From positions 1,798,001 to 1,862,000 of the forward strand of contig NZ_CP126279.1 of NCBI RefSeq assembly GCF_003234815.2: 64,000 nt of DNA. The letters are read 5' to 3'. The notes beneath the pieces are model-generated. The model saw only the letters and a list, made by a program, of their open reading frames with translations. It was not told the DNA's origin and made no database searches. Below are positions 35,680-49,765 of this stretch, piece after piece (position 1 is the stretch's first letter; the number at the start of each line of letters is the position of its first letter). Source of the stretch: Curtobacterium sp. MCBD17_035. GTDB taxonomy: Bacteria; Actinomycetota; Actinomycetes; Actinomycetales; Microbacteriaceae. A program made the translations under genes and the position numbers.

Positions 35680-36893
35680 GCGCTCCACCCGAGGGCTTCG
35701 AGGCCGGGCAGGCTCTTCCCCTCGAGGAACTCGAGGCTCGCCCCGCCACCGGTCGAGATGTGACCGAACTGGTCGTCGTCGAAGCCGAGTGAGCGGACCG
35801 CGGCCGCGGAGTCACCGCCACCGACGACCCCGAGGCCCTCGACCTCGGTGAGCGCCTGGGCGACCGTCTTGGTCCCAGCGGCGAACGCCGGGAACTCGAA
35901 CACACCCATCGGGCCGTTCCAGAACACCGTCCGCGAGCCGCGCACCGCGTCCGCGAACCGCGCCGCGGTCTCCGGCCCGATGTCGAGACCGATGCCGTCC
36001 GGGCCGAAGCGGGCGGACTCGATCGCGTCCGCCGCGACGACCTCGTGCTCGGCGTCGGCCGCGAATCCGGACGCCACCACGACGTCGGTGGGCAGGTCGA
36101 TGGTGACGCCGCGCTGCGCTGCCTCGTCGAGGTAGCCCCGCACGGTGTCGAGCTGGTCGCGTTCGAGGAGCGACGACCCGACACCGTGGCCCTGCGCCGC
36201 GAGGAACGTGAACAGCATGCCGCCCCCGATGCACAGGGTGTCCACTCGCGGGAGCAGGTGCGCGATCACGCCGAGCTTGTCACTGACCTTCGAGCCGCCG
36301 AGCACCACGGTGTAGGGGCGCTCCGGTTCGCTGGTCAGGCGTTCGAGGACACCGAGCTCCTGTTCGATCAGGAGTCCGGCCGCGCTCGGCAACGCTCCCG
36401 CCAACTCGTAGACGCTCGCTTGCTTGCGGTGCACGACGCCGAATCCGTCGGAGACGAACGCCTCGCCCATGGCGGCGATGCGGTCCGCGAAGTCGCCGCG
36501 CACGCCGGCGTCCTTCGCGGTCTCCTCGCTGTTGAACCGGAGGTTCTCCAGTACCAGGACGTCGCCGTCCTCGAGGGCCCCGGCGGCTGCGGTGGCGGCG
36601 TCACCGACGGTCTCGTCGCAGAAGGCGACCGGCTTGCCGAGCAGTTCGGAGAGCCGCTGCGCGACGGGTGCGAGGCTGAACTCGGCCTTGCGTTCGCCGT
36701 CGGGCCGCCCGAGGTGCGAGATCACGATGACCCGTGCGCCGACTCCGATGAGTCGATTCAGGGTGCCGAGCGACGCGCGCACGCGGCCGTCGTCCGTGAT
36801 GGTGCCGTCGGCCAGCGGGACGTTCAGGTCACACCGGACGACGACGCGCTTGCCCGCCAGGTCGCCGAGGTCCTCGAGGGTACGGAGTGCCAT
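35676..36893 (-). CDS. pgk: phosphoglycerate kinase
   Basis: A 405-residue PGK. It has [11 protein letters not shown] near the N-terminus, [22 protein letters not shown], and the C-terminal [11 protein letters not shown] nucleotide loop. It makes ATP from 1,3-bisphosphoglycerate. It starts 3 bp after the gapA stop and overlaps tpiA, so the three glycolytic genes are tightly coupled. Confidence 0.96.
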   Translation of the reverse strand: MALRTLEDLGDLAGKRVVVRCDLNVPLADGTITDDGRVRASLGTLNRLIGVGARVIVISHLGRPDGERKAEFSLAPVAQRLSELLGKPVAFCDETVGDAATAAAGALEDGDVLVLENLRFNSEETAKDAGVRGDFADRIAAMGEAFVSDGFGVVHRKQASVYELAGALPSAAGLLIEQELGVLERLTSEPERPYTVVLGGSKVSDKLGVIAHLLPRVDTLCIGGGMLFTFLAAQGHGVGSSLLERDQLDTVRGYLDEAAQRGVTIDLPTDVVVASGFAADAEHEVVAADAIESARFGPDGIGLDIGPETAARFADAVRGSRTVFWNGPMGVFEFPAFAAGTKTVAQALTEVEGLGVVGGGDSAAAVRSLGFDDDQFGHISTGGGASLEFLEGKSLPGLEALGWSA

Positions 36894-36896
36894 GGG

Positions 36897-38099
<1,203 letters not shown>

Positions 38100-39080
38100 T
38101 CAGGCCTCGTCGAGGTCGTCCGGCAGGTTCGCCTCGGTGCCCGGGACACCCAGGTCGAGCGCCTTCTTGTCGGCCATCGCGAGCAGGCGCCGGATGCGTC
38201 CGGCGATGGCGTCCTTCGTCATGGGAGGCTCAGCGTGCTGCCCGAGCTCGTCGAGGCTCGCATCGCGGTGGGTGAGCCGCAGTGCCCCTGCGTACTTCAG
38301 GTGGTCCGGGACGTCGTCGCCCAGGATCTCGAGCGCTCGCTCGACCCGGGCGCACGCGGCGACCGCCGCCTGCGCCGAGCGACGGAGGTTCGCGTCGTCG
38401 AAGTTCACGAGCCGGTTCGCGGTCGCGCGGACCTCGCGACGCTGACGGAGCTCCTCCCACTCCGCGCTGCACCGCGCTGCGCCCATGACGGTGAGCATCT
38501 GGCCGATCGCCTCACCGTCACGGATCACGACGCGGTGGACGCCCCGGACCTCCCGGCCCTTCGCGGCGACACCGAGGCGGGACGCCGCTCCGACGAGCGC
38601 CATCGCAGCCTCGTTCCCGGGGCAGGTGACCTCGAGCGCGGCAGCGCGCCCCGGGTCGGTCAGCGTGCCGGTGGCGAGGAAGGCGCCACGCCAGATGGCG
38701 GCGAGGTCGTCACGGTTGCCGGTCGTCAGTCGGTTCGGGAGGCCCCGAACCGGGCGACGACGGGCGTCCATGAGACCGGTCTGGCGCGCCAGGGTCTCGC
38801 CCGCCTCGAGCACGCGGACCAGGTAGCGGGTCCCGCGCCGCGCGGATGCGGACGAGCCGACGCTCGCCTCGCTCCGCACGCCGTACAACTCAGCGAGGTC
38901 CTTCCGCACGCGGTGCACGATGATCCGGGTGTCGAGTTCGACCTCGACCGCGATCCTGCCCGAGATGACGTGCAGGCCACCCGCGAACCGCAGCACCGTC
39001 GCGAGTTCCGCGGCGCGGACCGTGTTGCGGTTCACGGCCACGCGGGCCAGTTCGTCCTTGACCTCGGCAGTCAACGGCAA
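38100..39080 (-). CDS. whiA: DNA-binding protein WhiA
   Basis: A 326-residue WhiA: an N-terminal LAGLIDADG-like domain ([16 protein letters not shown] to about residue 200) and a C-terminal helix-turn-helix ([20 protein letters not shown] through [14 protein letters not shown]). It is a sporulation/cell-division regulator in Streptomyces and conserved in non-sporulating relatives. The best start is TTG at 39080 with AAGGA 8 nt upstream. The in-frame ATG at 39107 precedes the Shine-Dalgarno. Confidence 0.93.
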   Translation of the reverse strand: MPLTAEVKDELARVAVNRNTVRAAELATVLRFAGGLHVISGRIAVEVELDTRIIVHRVRKDLAELYGVRSEASVGSSASARRGTRYLVRVLEAGETLARQTGLMDARRRPVRGLPNRLTTGNRDDLAAIWRGAFLATGTLTDPGRAAALEVTCPGNEAAMALVGAASRLGVAAKGREVRGVHRVVIRDGEAIGQMLTVMGAARCSAEWEELRQRREVRATANRLVNFDDANLRRSAQAAVAACARVERALEILGDDVPDHLKYAGALRLTHRDASLDELGQHAEPPMTKDAIAGRIRRLLAMADKKALDLGVPGTEANLPDDLDEA

Positions 39081-39125
39081 TGCATCATTCCTTACGTTCG
39101 GGGGCACGCGGGAAGGGAGGGTCGG

Positions 39126-40010
39126 TCACTCCCTACCGAGGTCGCGGTTCTTGACGCGCACGGCCACGTTCGGCATCCCGCGGATGAGACTCGCCAGCTC
39201 GGCGACGATGGCGACGGACCGGTGCTTGCCGCCCGTGCAGCCAATGGCGATCGTAGCGTGTCTCTTGTTCTCTCGCTGGTACCCGGCCAGCACCGGCTCG
39301 ACCGCCGCCGCGTAGCGGTCGATGAACGGACGTGCTCCGTCCTGGCCCAGGACGTAGTCCGCGACGTCGGCGTCGAGGCCCGTGTGCTCGCGGAGTTCCG
39401 GCACCCAGTAGGGGTTCGGGAGGAAGCGGACGTCCGCCACCATGTCCGCATCGGCGGGCAGTCCGTACTTGAACCCGAAACTCATCAGGGTCACCTGCAC
39501 GCCCACGAACCGGTCCTCGGCGAACTGCTCCGCGACCCGGGCGGCGAGCTGGTGGATGTTGAGGTCCGACGTGTCGATCACGACGTCCGAGGCTTCACGG
39601 AGTCCGAGCAGACGCGACCGCTCTCGACCGATGCCGTCGAGGAGCGTGTCCTCGCCCTGCAAGGGGTGGGGCCGCCGCACCTGCTCGAACCGCCGGACGA
39701 GGACGGCGTCGGTCGCCTCGAGGAAGAGCACCCGGACCCGTGCGGTGGTGCTGTCCCGGAGTCGTCGGACGGCCCCCTCGGGGTCGGTGAAGAACCTCCC
39801 ACCGCGGACGTCCACGACGGTCGCGATCTTCGGCAGCGACTCCCCCGCCCGCTCGGCCAGGTCGGTCAACGGACCGAGCATCTGCGTCGGCAGGTTGTCG
39901 ACGACGTACCAGCCGAGGTCCTCCAGCGCCTTCCCGACGGTGGACCGCCCCGCGCCGGACATGCCGGTCACGATGAGCACGTCGTGCGAGGGACTACTGA
40001 GGTCGGTCAT
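39126..40010 (-). CDS. rapZ: RapZ/YvcJ-family nucleotide-binding protein
   Basis: A 294-residue P-loop protein with [20 protein letters not shown] (Walker A), the Walker B-like VVIDTSDLN, and the C-terminal [17 protein letters not shown] motif. In E. coli it is an RNase adaptor sensing GlcN6P, but the actinobacterial role is not settled. The ATG at 40010 fits the family; an ATG 14 codons upstream (40052) is possible. It sits between uvrC and whiA, and the yvcK gene usually found between rapZ and whiA is absent. Confidence 0.9.
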   Translation of the reverse strand: MTDLSSPSHDVLIVTGMSGAGRSTVGKALEDLGWYVVDNLPTQMLGPLTDLAERAGESLPKIATVVDVRGGRFFTDPEGAVRRLRDSTTARVRVLFLEATDAVLVRRFEQVRRPHPLQGEDTLLDGIGRERSRLLGLREASDVVIDTSDLNIHQLAARVAEQFAEDRFVGVQVTLMSFGFKYGLPADADMVADVRFLPNPYWVPELREHTGLDADVADYVLGQDGARPFIDRYAAAVEPVLAGYQRENKRHATIAIGCTGGKHRSVAIVAELASLIRGMPNVAVRVKNRDLGRE

Positions 40011-40070
40011 TCGTGAGCGCGCTCCGTGGTCACCGTGCGGTGTGGTCGTCATCGGACTGGTCCGCCCAGG

Positions 40071-42065
40071 CTAGCGGCTCACCGAATGGAGCGCGGGCAG
40101 ATCCGGCGCTTCGGGCGCTGACCCGGGTTCGGGCGCTTCGGGCGCTGACCCGGGTTCGGGCGCTGACGTCGGTGCCGACGCGTCGAGCTGTCTCCGGACG
40201 GCAGCGGCCGTCGCCGGACCGATGCCGGGGACCTCGGCGATCTCCTCCGGTGTCGCATCGCGCAGCCGAGCCACGGACCCGAAGTGCTTGAGGAGACCGT
40301 TGACGCGCGTCGGACCGAGGCCGGGGATCTCGGCGAGCCGACTCCGGACATCGCGCTTGCGCCGTGTCCGCTGGTGGGTGATCGCGAACCGGTGCGCCTC
40401 GTCACGGATCCGCTGGATCAGGAACAACGCCTCGGAGTTCCGCGGCAGGATCACCGGGAAGTCATCGCCCGGTAACCAGATTTCCTCCAGGCGCTTGGCG
40501 ATCCCGCACAGCGCGATGTCCGTGACGCCGGCGTCGGCCATCGCCCGGGCAGCGGCCTCGACCTGCGGCTGACCGCCGTCGACGATGAGCAGCTGCGGTC
40601 GGTACGCGAACCGCTTGGTGCGTGCGCCCTGCTCGACGACCTCGTCGCTGGTCGGGTCCGCCACGGTCGGGAGGTCGGCGTCCTCGTCGAGCCGCGCGAG
40701 GCGTCGTGACAGCACCTGGTACATGCTGTCCGTGTCGTCACGGGACTCGGCGATCGTGTAGCGCCGGTACTGGTCCTTCCGTGGCAGGCCGTCCTCGAAG
40801 ACGACCATCGACGCGACGATGTTCGTGCCCTGCAGGTGGGAGATGTCGTAGCACTCCATCCGCAGCGGCGCGTCGGTCATCCCGAGGGCGTCCTGGATGT
40901 CGGCGAGCGCGGCGGAGCGGGTCGTGTAGTCGGCCGACCGCTTGGTCTTGTACAGCCTCAGGGCCTGGGCCGCGTTGACCGTCGCGGTCTTCGCCAGGCC
41001 GGCACGGTCACCACGCTGGGCTGTGCTGAGTCGTACCGCGCGGCCACCACGCTGTTCGGACAGCCAGGTCTCGAGGGCGTCGGCGTCCTCGGGCAGCGCC
41101 GGGACGACGACCTCGCGCGGCGGCTCCTCGGCTCCCGCGTACACGCTCTGCACGATCTGCTCGACGAGCTCGCCGGTGCTGATGTCGAGCTCCTTGTCGA
41201 CCACCCAGCCCCGCACGCCTCGGATCCGGCCACCCCGCACCGTGAACTGCTGGACCGCGGCCGCGAGTTCGTCCTCGGCGACACCGAACAGGTCGAGGTC
41301 GACCGAGTCGCGGAGCACGACCGCGCTCTTCTCGAGCACCGCCTCGAGCGCCTCGACCTGGTCGCGGTAGCGGGCCGCTTCCTCGTAGTGCATGGCGTCG
41401 GCGGCGGCTGCCATCCGTGCACGACGTTCGCTGATGACCCGCCGGTCGTAGCTGCCCATGAAGCGGACGAACTCCTCGACGATCGCCCGGTGCTCCTCGA
41501 TCGACACCCGACCGGAGCACGGACCGCCGCACTTGCCGATCTGCCCCGGGAAACAGGGCCGCCCGGTCTGCATCGCGCGCTTGTAGCTCGAGTCCGAACA
41601 GGTGCGGATCGGGAACACCTTGATCATCAGGTCGATCGTGTCGTGCACCGCCCAGATCTTCGGGTACGGCCCGAAGTACTTGGCGCCCCGGATCTTCCGG
41701 TTCCGCGTGACCATGACCCGAGGGGCTTCGTCCCCGAGGGTGATCGCCATGTACGGGTACGACTTGTCGTCCCGGAACTTGACGTTGAAGGGCGGATCGA
41801 ACTCCTTGATCCACGTGTACTCGAGCTGGAGGGCCTCGATCTCGCTCCCCACCACGGTCCACTCGACGCTCGCCGCCGTGAGGACCATCCGCCGGGTCCG
41901 CTCGTGCAGGGTCGGCAGCGGTGCGAAGTAGTTGCTGAGGCGAGCACGGAGGTTCTTCGCCTTGCCGACGTACAACACGCGCCCGTCGGCGTCACGCCAC
42001 CGGTACACGCCCGGGTCGGTCGGGATCTCGCTCGCTCTCGGTCGCCACGGGACGGTGTCCGCCAC
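40071..42065 (-). CDS. uvrC: excinuclease ABC subunit C
   Basis: A 664-residue UvrC. The GIY-YIG nuclease domain ([20 protein letters not shown]) is N-terminal. The UVR motif lies near residues 205-240, the RNase H-like endonuclease domain follows ([20 protein letters not shown]), and the helix-hairpin-helix pair is near the C-terminus. The tail contains a 9-residue repeat (APEPGSAPE, two copies) encoded by a 27-bp tandem duplication. The GTG at 42065 directly follows the uvrA stop. Confidence 0.95.
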   Translation of the reverse strand: MADTVPWRPRASEIPTDPGVYRWRDADGRVLYVGKAKNLRARLSNYFAPLPTLHERTRRMVLTAASVEWTVVGSEIEALQLEYTWIKEFDPPFNVKFRDDKSYPYMAITLGDEAPRVMVTRNRKIRGAKYFGPYPKIWAVHDTIDLMIKVFPIRTCSDSSYKRAMQTGRPCFPGQIGKCGGPCSGRVSIEEHRAIVEEFVRFMGSYDRRVISERRARMAAAADAMHYEEAARYRDQVEALEAVLEKSAVVLRDSVDLDLFGVAEDELAAAVQQFTVRGGRIRGVRGWVVDKELDISTGELVEQIVQSVYAGAEEPPREVVVPALPEDADALETWLSEQRGGRAVRLSTAQRGDRAGLAKTATVNAAQALRLYKTKRSADYTTRSAALADIQDALGMTDAPLRMECYDISHLQGTNIVASMVVFEDGLPRKDQYRRYTIAESRDDTDSMYQVLSRRLARLDEDADLPTVADPTSDEVVEQGARTKRFAYRPQLLIVDGGQPQVEAAARAMADAGVTDIALCGIAKRLEEIWLPGDDFPVILPRNSEALFLIQRIRDEAHRFAITHQRTRRKRDVRSRLAEIPGLGPTRVNGLLKHFGSVARLRDATPEEIAEVPGIGPATAAAVRRQLDASAPTSAPEPGSAPEAPEPGSAPEAPDLPALHSVSR
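40105..40158. repeat. 27-bp tandem duplication in the uvrC 3' end
   Basis: Bases 40105-40131 and 40132-40158 are identical, followed by a 9-base partial unit. In frame it adds nine residues per copy to the Pro/Glu/Ala tail after the last helix-hairpin-helix. Confidence 0.95.
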
Positions 42066-45000
42066 CTACCGGACCTCCGCCGCGACCCGACTGCGTCCGG
42101 CCACGTGGTCCGCCGACCGACGGTCGACCGCACGCTGCGCGCCCACTCGGGCGTCCTGGGCATCGAAGATCTCGCGGAGGAACACGCCCGTGTGACTCTC
42201 CGGCACGTCCGCGACGTGTTCCGGCGTCCCCGTGGCGAGCACCGTGCCACCACCCGACCCGCCCTCGGGGCCCATGTCGACGATCCAGTCCGCCGACTTG
42301 ATGACGTCGAGGTTGTGCTCGATCGTGATGACCGTGTTGCCCTTGTCGACGAGCCCCTGCAGCACGAGCAGGAGCTTGCGGACGTCCTCGAAGTGGAGTC
42401 CGGTCGTCGGCTCGTCGAGCACGTACACGGTCCGCCCGTTCGAGCGACGCTGCAGTTCGGTCGCGAGCTTGACGCGCTGGGCCTCACCACCGGAGAGCGT
42501 CGTGGCACTCTGACCGAGACGCACGTACCCGAGTCCGACGTCGACGAGGGTCTTCATGTAGCGGTGGATCGCCGAGATCGGCTCGAAGAACTCGGCCGCC
42601 TCGCTGATCGGCATCTCGAGCACCTCGGAGATGTTCTTGCCCTTGTAGTGGACCTGCAGGGTCTCGCGGTTGTAGCGCGCACCGCCACAGACCTCGCACG
42701 TCACGTAGACGTCCGGCAGGAAGTTCATCTCGATCTTGATCGTGCCGTCGCCCGCGCAGTTCTCGCAGCGCCCGCCCTTGACGTTGAAGCTGAAGCGACC
42801 GGGCCCGTAGCCGCGGGTCTTGGCCTCTTGCGTCTCGGCGAACAGGTTCCGGATCCGGTCGAACACACCGGTGTACGTCGCGGGGTTCGACCGCGGGGTC
42901 CGGCCGATGGGCGCCTGGTCGACGTGCACGACCTTGTCGAGCTGGTCGAGGCCCTTCACGCGGGTGTGCTTGCCCGGGATGTGTCGAGCACCATTGAGCT
43001 GGTTGGCGAGCACCTTGTAGAGGATGTCGTTGACGAGCGTCGACTTGCCGGAACCACTGACCCCGGTGACGGCCGTGAACACCCCGAGGGGGAACTGCAC
43101 CTCGACGTCCTTCAGGTTGTTCGCCCGTGCCCCCTGGACGGTGATGACGCGCTTCCGGTCGACGCGACGACGCTCTGCAGGGAGCTCGATGGCACGACGC
43201 CCCGCGAGGTAGTCCCCGGTCGTCGAACCGCGGTTGTCGAGCAGCTCCTGGTAGGGCCCCGAGTGCACGATCCGACCGCCGTTCACGCCCGCACCCGGGC
43301 CGACGTCGACGATCCAGTCGGCCGTCCGGATCGTGTCCTCGTCGTGCTCCACGACGATCAGCGTGTTCCCGAGGTCGCGCAGCTTGACCAGGGTGTCGAT
43401 GAGACGCCGGTTGTCCCGCTGGTGCAGGCCGATGCTCGGCTCGTCGAGCACGTACAGCACGCCGGTCAGGCCCGAGCCGATCTGCGTCGCCAAGCGGATC
43501 CGCTGGGCCTCCCCGCCGGAGAGCGACCCTGCACCACGAGACAGGGTCAGGTACGACAGCCCCACCTCGAGCAGGAACTCGAGGCGCGCGCGGATCTCGC
43601 GCAGCACGGCGGCCGCGATGTGGGCCTCCCGAGGGGTGAGGGCGAGCGACTCCATGAAGGCGTGGGAGTCCTCCAGGCTGAGGTCGCAGACGTCGGCGAT
43701 GCTCCGGTCCGCGACCGTCACGGCGAGCACCTCGGGCTTGAGGCGCGTGCCGTCGCAGACGGGACACGGGACCTCGCGGAGGTACCCCTGGAACCGCTGG
43801 CGCTGCGCGTCGGTCTCGGCCTCGCCGTACTTGCGCTCGATGTAGGGCATCACGCCCTCGAAACCACTGGTGTAACGCATCTCACGGCCGAACCGGTTGC
43901 GCCAGGACACCGACACCTCGAAGTCCTTGCCCGTCAGGATGGCTGCCTGGACGGTGGGGTCGAGCTGGTTCCACGGGGTGTCGAGCCGGAACCCGAGCTC
44001 CTTGCCGAGTCCCTGCAGGAGCTTCTCGAAGTAGCTGTAGAGGCCGCCCGTCCCCGTCCACGGCAGGACGACGCCGTCGGCGAGGCTCGCCTCGGGGTCG
44101 CCGAGCACGAGGTCCGGATCGACCGACATCCGTGTACCGAGGCCGGAGCACTCGGGGCATGCTCCGAACGGCGCGTTGAACGAGAACGTCCGGGGCTCGA
44201 TCTCGGTGAGCGCGAGCGGGTGGTTGTTCGGGCACGAGAGGTTCTCGGAGTAGGTCCGAACCGCACCGGGGCCCTCGTGGTCGACGAGGTCGATCGAGAC
44301 GGTGCCGCCGGTGAGCCGGAGTGCGGTCTCGAGGGAGTCGGTCAGGCGCCCGAGGACGTCGTCCGACGCGACGAGGCGGTCGACGATGACCGCGATGTCG
44401 TGCTTGACCTGCTTCTTCAACGTGGGCGGTGTGCTCAGTTGCACGCGCTCGCCGTCGACGATGGCCCGCGCGTACCCGGAGGCCGCGAGTTCCTGGAAGA
44501 GATCGACGAACTCGCCCTTCTTCTTCGACACGATGGGTGCCAGCACCTGGAACCGCGTACCGGTTTCGAGCGTCATCAATTGGTCGGCGATCTGCTGCAC
44601 CGACTGCTTGCTGATCACCTCGCCACACACCGGGCAGTGCGGAACGCCGATGCGCGCCCACAGCAGCCGCATGTAGTCGTACACCTCGGTGATCGTCCCG
44701 ACCGTCGAGCGTGGGTTGCGGTTCGTCGACTTCTGGTCGATCGACACGGCGGGGCTGAGTCCCTCGATGAAATCCACGTCGGGACGATCCACCTGCCCGA
44801 GGAACTGGCGCGCGTACGCCGACAGCGACTCGACGTACCGACGCTGCCCCTCGGCGAAGATCGTGTCGAACGCGAGCGAGGACTTGCCCGAGCCGGACAG
44901 ACCCGTGAACACGACGAGGGAGTCCCGCGGGATCTCGAGGTCAACGTCCCGCAGGTTGTGCACGCGCGCACCCCGGACGCTGAGCGTCGAGGTCGAGGTC

Positions 45001-45095
45001 CCGGAGATGCTGGCGCCGGGGACGTGCGGCTCGCCGGGCTGCCCGAAGGCCGCCAGATCGGAGGAAGGAGTACCGCGGTCGGAGGTGATGGTCAT
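42066..45095 (-). CDS. uvrA: excinuclease ABC subunit A
   Basis: A 1009-residue UvrA with two ABC ATPase units: Walker [16 protein letters not shown] and [12 protein letters not shown], plus signatures [12 protein letters not shown] and [12 protein letters not shown]. Zinc modules are CPVC..., CPECSG and [14 protein letters not shown]. It finds DNA damage and loads UvrB. The ATG at 45095 follows TAGAAT by 7 nt (leaderless). A C-terminal tail of about 30 residues after FLREIFDAQ is Arg-rich. No SOS box was seen near the promoter. Confidence 0.97.
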   Translation of the reverse strand: MTITSDRGTPSSDLAAFGQPGEPHVPGASISGTSTSTLSVRGARVHNLRDVDLEIPRDSLVVFTGLSGSGKSSLAFDTIFAEGQRRYVESLSAYARQFLGQVDRPDVDFIEGLSPAVSIDQKSTNRNPRSTVGTITEVYDYMRLLWARIGVPHCPVCGEVISKQSVQQIADQLMTLETGTRFQVLAPIVSKKKGEFVDLFQELAASGYARAIVDGERVQLSTPPTLKKQVKHDIAVIVDRLVASDDVLGRLTDSLETALRLTGGTVSIDLVDHEGPGAVRTYSENLSCPNNHPLALTEIEPRTFSFNAPFGACPECSGLGTRMSVDPDLVLGDPEASLADGVVLPWTGTGGLYSYFEKLLQGLGKELGFRLDTPWNQLDPTVQAAILTGKDFEVSVSWRNRFGREMRYTSGFEGVMPYIERKYGEAETDAQRQRFQGYLREVPCPVCDGTRLKPEVLAVTVADRSIADVCDLSLEDSHAFMESLALTPREAHIAAAVLREIRARLEFLLEVGLSYLTLSRGAGSLSGGEAQRIRLATQIGSGLTGVLYVLDEPSIGLHQRDNRRLIDTLVKLRDLGNTLIVVEHDEDTIRTADWIVDVGPGAGVNGGRIVHSGPYQELLDNRGSTTGDYLAGRRAIELPAERRRVDRKRVITVQGARANNLKDVEVQFPLGVFTAVTGVSGSGKSTLVNDILYKVLANQLNGARHIPGKHTRVKGLDQLDKVVHVDQAPIGRTPRSNPATYTGVFDRIRNLFAETQEAKTRGYGPGRFSFNVKGGRCENCAGDGTIKIEMNFLPDVYVTCEVCGGARYNRETLQVHYKGKNISEVLEMPISEAAEFFEPISAIHRYMKTLVDVGLGYVRLGQSATTLSGGEAQRVKLATELQRRSNGRTVYVLDEPTTGLHFEDVRKLLLVLQGLVDKGNTVITIEHNLDVIKSADWIVDMGPEGGSGGGTVLATGTPEHVADVPESHTGVFLREIFDAQDARVGAQRAVDRRSADHVAGRSRVAAEVR

Positions 45096-45198
45096 CACCT
45101 CGATTCTACGAAGCCCGTCTGACATCCGGCCCGCCCCGCGCGTCCCACGGGGTTCGCCCCTCGCGGACAGCGGCGGCCGGCCCGGCACACGTCCGGGG

Positions 45199-46102
45199 TC
45201 AGACCGACGTGACGGCGGGCTCGCGACCCACGACCGCCGCCGAGGCCTCCCAGAGGCGCGCCGCCGCGGTGCGATCGTGGGCATGGGGTTCCGCGGGGAC
45301 GACGGTCGCCCCTCCGCGCAACTGGAACCATCCGTCCGGGCCCCAGTACGCGCCGGATCGGACGTCATCGCCCACCGCGGCGTGCACGAGCGGGACGGCC
45401 CCGGCGTCCTTGCCCTGCGCGACCAGACGGCCCCCGACGCGGAGCCACGGTGCTCCGGGTCCGGACGGCACGACCCCCGGACGCGACGGCGACAGCGAGT
45501 CGAGCGCGAGACCCGGGTGCGCCACGACGCTCCGCACGGAGGAGCCGCTGTCCGCGAGACGCTGGGCGAGCTCGAACCCGAACAGCATCACGGCGAGCTT
45601 GCTCCGCGCGTACTGGAGGTAGTTCACGTAGGGATCCGCCCGGAAGGGGTCCCGCCCGTCGAGCCGGACCCAGCGGTGGCTGATGCTCCCGACGTGCACC
45701 ACGCGACCCGCCGTCCGCTCGAGCAGCGGCAGCACCTGCGCCGTCAAGGCGAAGTGCCCGAGGTGGTTCGTCCCGATCTGCAGCTCGATCCCCTGGGCGG
45801 TGCGACGTTCCCGGCGCGACCCCACGACCCCCGCGTTGTTCACGAGGGCGTCGACCGGTCCGAGACCGGCGATGGCGTCGGCCGCCTCCGTGACGCTCCT
45901 GAGGTCGGCCAGGTCGACGAGGACCTGCGCGATCGATGCGTCCGGTGCCGCGCGACGGATCGCCTGCTCGGCTCGCGCAGCGCGCTCCCGGTCGCGGCAC
46001 GCGAGCACGACGCGGTGCCCCGCCACGGCGAGCTGCTCGGCCGTGAAGTACCCGAGGCCCGCACTCGCCCCCGTCACGACGACGGTGCGCCGGACCGCCG
46101 GA

Positions 46103-46113
<11 letters not shown>
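45199..46113 (-). CDS. SDR family oxidoreductase (retinol dehydrogenase-like)
   Basis: A 304-residue short-chain dehydrogenase. It has the cofactor motif TGASAGLG (residues 14-21), an Arg after strand 2 (ACRDRERAA, suggesting NADP), VNNAGVV, and the active-site Tyr-x3-Lys in LQYARSKLA. The substrate is unknown. The ATG at 46113 lies inside the uvrB 3' end (11-nt overlap) with GGAGG 9 nt upstream, so it is translated from the uvrB mRNA. It sits between uvrB and uvrA without an obvious repair role. Confidence 0.85.
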
Positions 46114-48187
<2,074 letters not shown>

Positions 48188-48255
48188 GCCGTCGATGCTA
48201 AGCGCGACGACCGACAGCGGCCCGACTGGTTCGCGGCAGGCTGATCGCTCGCGCG

Positions 48256-48272
48256 TATCCTGGTGTGATCAC
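48256..48272 (+). promoter_or_regulatory. MFS transporter promoter with a GTGATCAC palindrome
   Basis: TATCCT (48256-48261) is a plausible -10 box. The perfect 8-bp palindrome GTGATCAC (48265-48272) overlaps the expected transcription start, which suits a repressor site. No regulator gene is beside it. Confidence 0.3.
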
Positions 48273-48380
48273 GCTCCAAGATGGCTGATAGGGACCGGCG
48301 ATACCGTGATCGACCGTGGGGAGGCGCTCAGGTCGTCGGCTCCACCGCTCCCCCGCTCACTCCGAAGAACAGGACCCGCG

Positions 48381-49715
48381 ATGACCACCGCAGCGAAACC
48401 GGCCGCGGCCCCCGTACCCGTCAAGGCGAGCCCCTTCCGCGGACGCCTCCGCGGACGGGTCCTGCTCCTGCTCTGCGTCATGTACGCGATCTCGTACGTC
48501 GACCGGACGAACATCTCGACCGCCCTCCCCGAGATGGCGAAGGACCTGGACCTGTCGACGACGGCGCAGGGTGCGATCGTGTCCGCGTTCGCGCTCCCCT
48601 ACGCCTTCGTCCAGATGGGCGGCGGCTGGCTCGGCGAGAAGATCGGTCCGCGCCGCTCGCTCCTCGCCATCGGTGTCCTCTGGGGCGTCGCGACGATCTG
48701 GACGGGCCTCGCGGGCGGCGTCCTCAGTCTCTTCCTCGCTCGCGCACTCCTCGGCCTCACCGAGGGATCCGCGTTCCCCACCGCGACGCAGGCGATGAGC
48801 CGGTGGATCCCCCGGGACCGCAACGGGTTCGCCCAGGGGATCGTGCACTCCGCCTCACGGCTCGGCAACGCCCTCGCCCCGCTCCTCGTCGCGGCGATCA
48901 TCGCCGCCGCCGGCTGGCGCGAGTCCTTCATCTACGTCGGCCTGCTCAGCGCCATCTGGGCGGGATTCTGGTGGTTCCTCTTCCGCGATCGTCCGGAGAC
49001 CGCACCCGGCATCTCGCAGCGGGAGCTGGACGAACTCCCGCCCGCCCAGGTCCGCGCCACGCGTCCGCCGGTCCCGTGGCGCCAGCTCATCAAGCAGATC
49101 CTGCCGGTCTCGTTCGTCGACTTCGGCTACGGCTGGACGCTCTGGGTGTTCCTCACCTGGATCCCGTCGTTCCTCGCGGACTCCTACCACCTCCCGCTCA
49201 CGACGTACGCCGGCTACACGTCGGTGATCCTCCTCGCCGGTGTCATCGGCGACACCGTCGGTGGCATCGTCTCGGACCGACTCATCCGTCGTGCCGGCGA
49301 CGCGCGCAAGGCCCGTCGCACGGTCCTCCTGATCGGGCTCGTGGGTTCCGCGGTGTGCCTGCTCCCGCTGCTGTTCTCGCACCACCTCTGGCTCGCGTCC
49401 GCCTCGCTCATGCTCTCGTTCTTCTTCCTCGAGCTGACGAACGCGAACCTGTGGGCGATCCCGATGGACGTCGCCCCCCAGTGGTCGGGCACCGCGAGCG
49501 GCATGATGAACACCGGCTACGGCTTCGCCGGCGTGTTCTCCCCCATCGTGTTCGGGTGGCTCGTCGGGGTGTCCGGGTGGCAGTGGCCGTTCGCCCTGTC
49601 CGTCGCACTCCTCCTCGGCGCCGCGATCGTCGCCTGGTTCATGAACCCGAGGCGCCTGACGGTCACCGACGGCGTGCTCGAGATCGGCGTCCCGGCGGCG
49701 GAACGCAGCGCCTGA
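48381..49715 (+). CDS. MFS transporter, anion:cation symporter-like
   Basis: A 444-residue protein with about 12 membrane helices. The N-terminal block YVDRTNISTALPEMAKDLDL and the MFS motif A (GEKIGPRRSLL) look like the ACS family (uptake of hexuronates, tartrate, phthalate and other organic anions). Motif A is repeated in degenerate form at SDRLIRRAGDARKARR. The real substrate is unknown. The ATG at 48381 has AGGA 6 nt upstream. It is a single gene closed by a strong hairpin and starts the accessory block between uvrB and coaE. Confidence 0.85.
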   Translation: MTTAAKPAAAPVPVKASPFRGRLRGRVLLLLCVMYAISYVDRTNISTALPEMAKDLDLSTTAQGAIVSAFALPYAFVQMGGGWLGEKIGPRRSLLAIGVLWGVATIWTGLAGGVLSLFLARALLGLTEGSAFPTATQAMSRWIPRDRNGFAQGIVHSASRLGNALAPLLVAAIIAAAGWRESFIYVGLLSAIWAGFWWFLFRDRPETAPGISQRELDELPPAQVRATRPPVPWRQLIKQILPVSFVDFGYGWTLWVFLTWIPSFLADSYHLPLTTYAGYTSVILLAGVIGDTVGGIVSDRLIRRAGDARKARRTVLLIGLVGSAVCLLPLLFSHHLWLASASLMLSFFFLELTNANLWAIPMDVAPQWSGTASGMMNTGYGFAGVFSPIVFGWLVGVSGWQWPFALSVALLLGAAIVAWFMNPRRLTVTDGVLEIGVPAAERSA

Positions 49716-49726
49716 GACCACGACGG

Positions 49727-49758
49727 ACGGGCCGTCCCACCTGGGTGGGACGGCCCGT
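49727..49758. terminator. bidirectional terminator between MFS and acyltransferase genes
   Basis: Perfect 15-bp arms (49727-49741, 49744-49758) are separated by two bases; the genes are convergent. Confidence 0.8.
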
Positions 49759-49765
49759 TCGCGGG

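Noticed and set aside
40836..45122. A 1428-codon open frame on the plus strand opposite uvrC and uvrA
   Set aside because: It is antisense to two fully conserved genes, is rich in Arg/Asp/Val/His as expected from the complement of GC-biased codons, and has no domain or ribosome site. The same applies to long open frames at 6957-9878 (minus) and 48281-51220 (plus).
48188..48260. LexA/SOS box upstream of uvrB
   Set aside because: A GAAC-like half-site occurs near 48230, but the matching GTTC half at the right spacing is absent; uvrA also lacks one.
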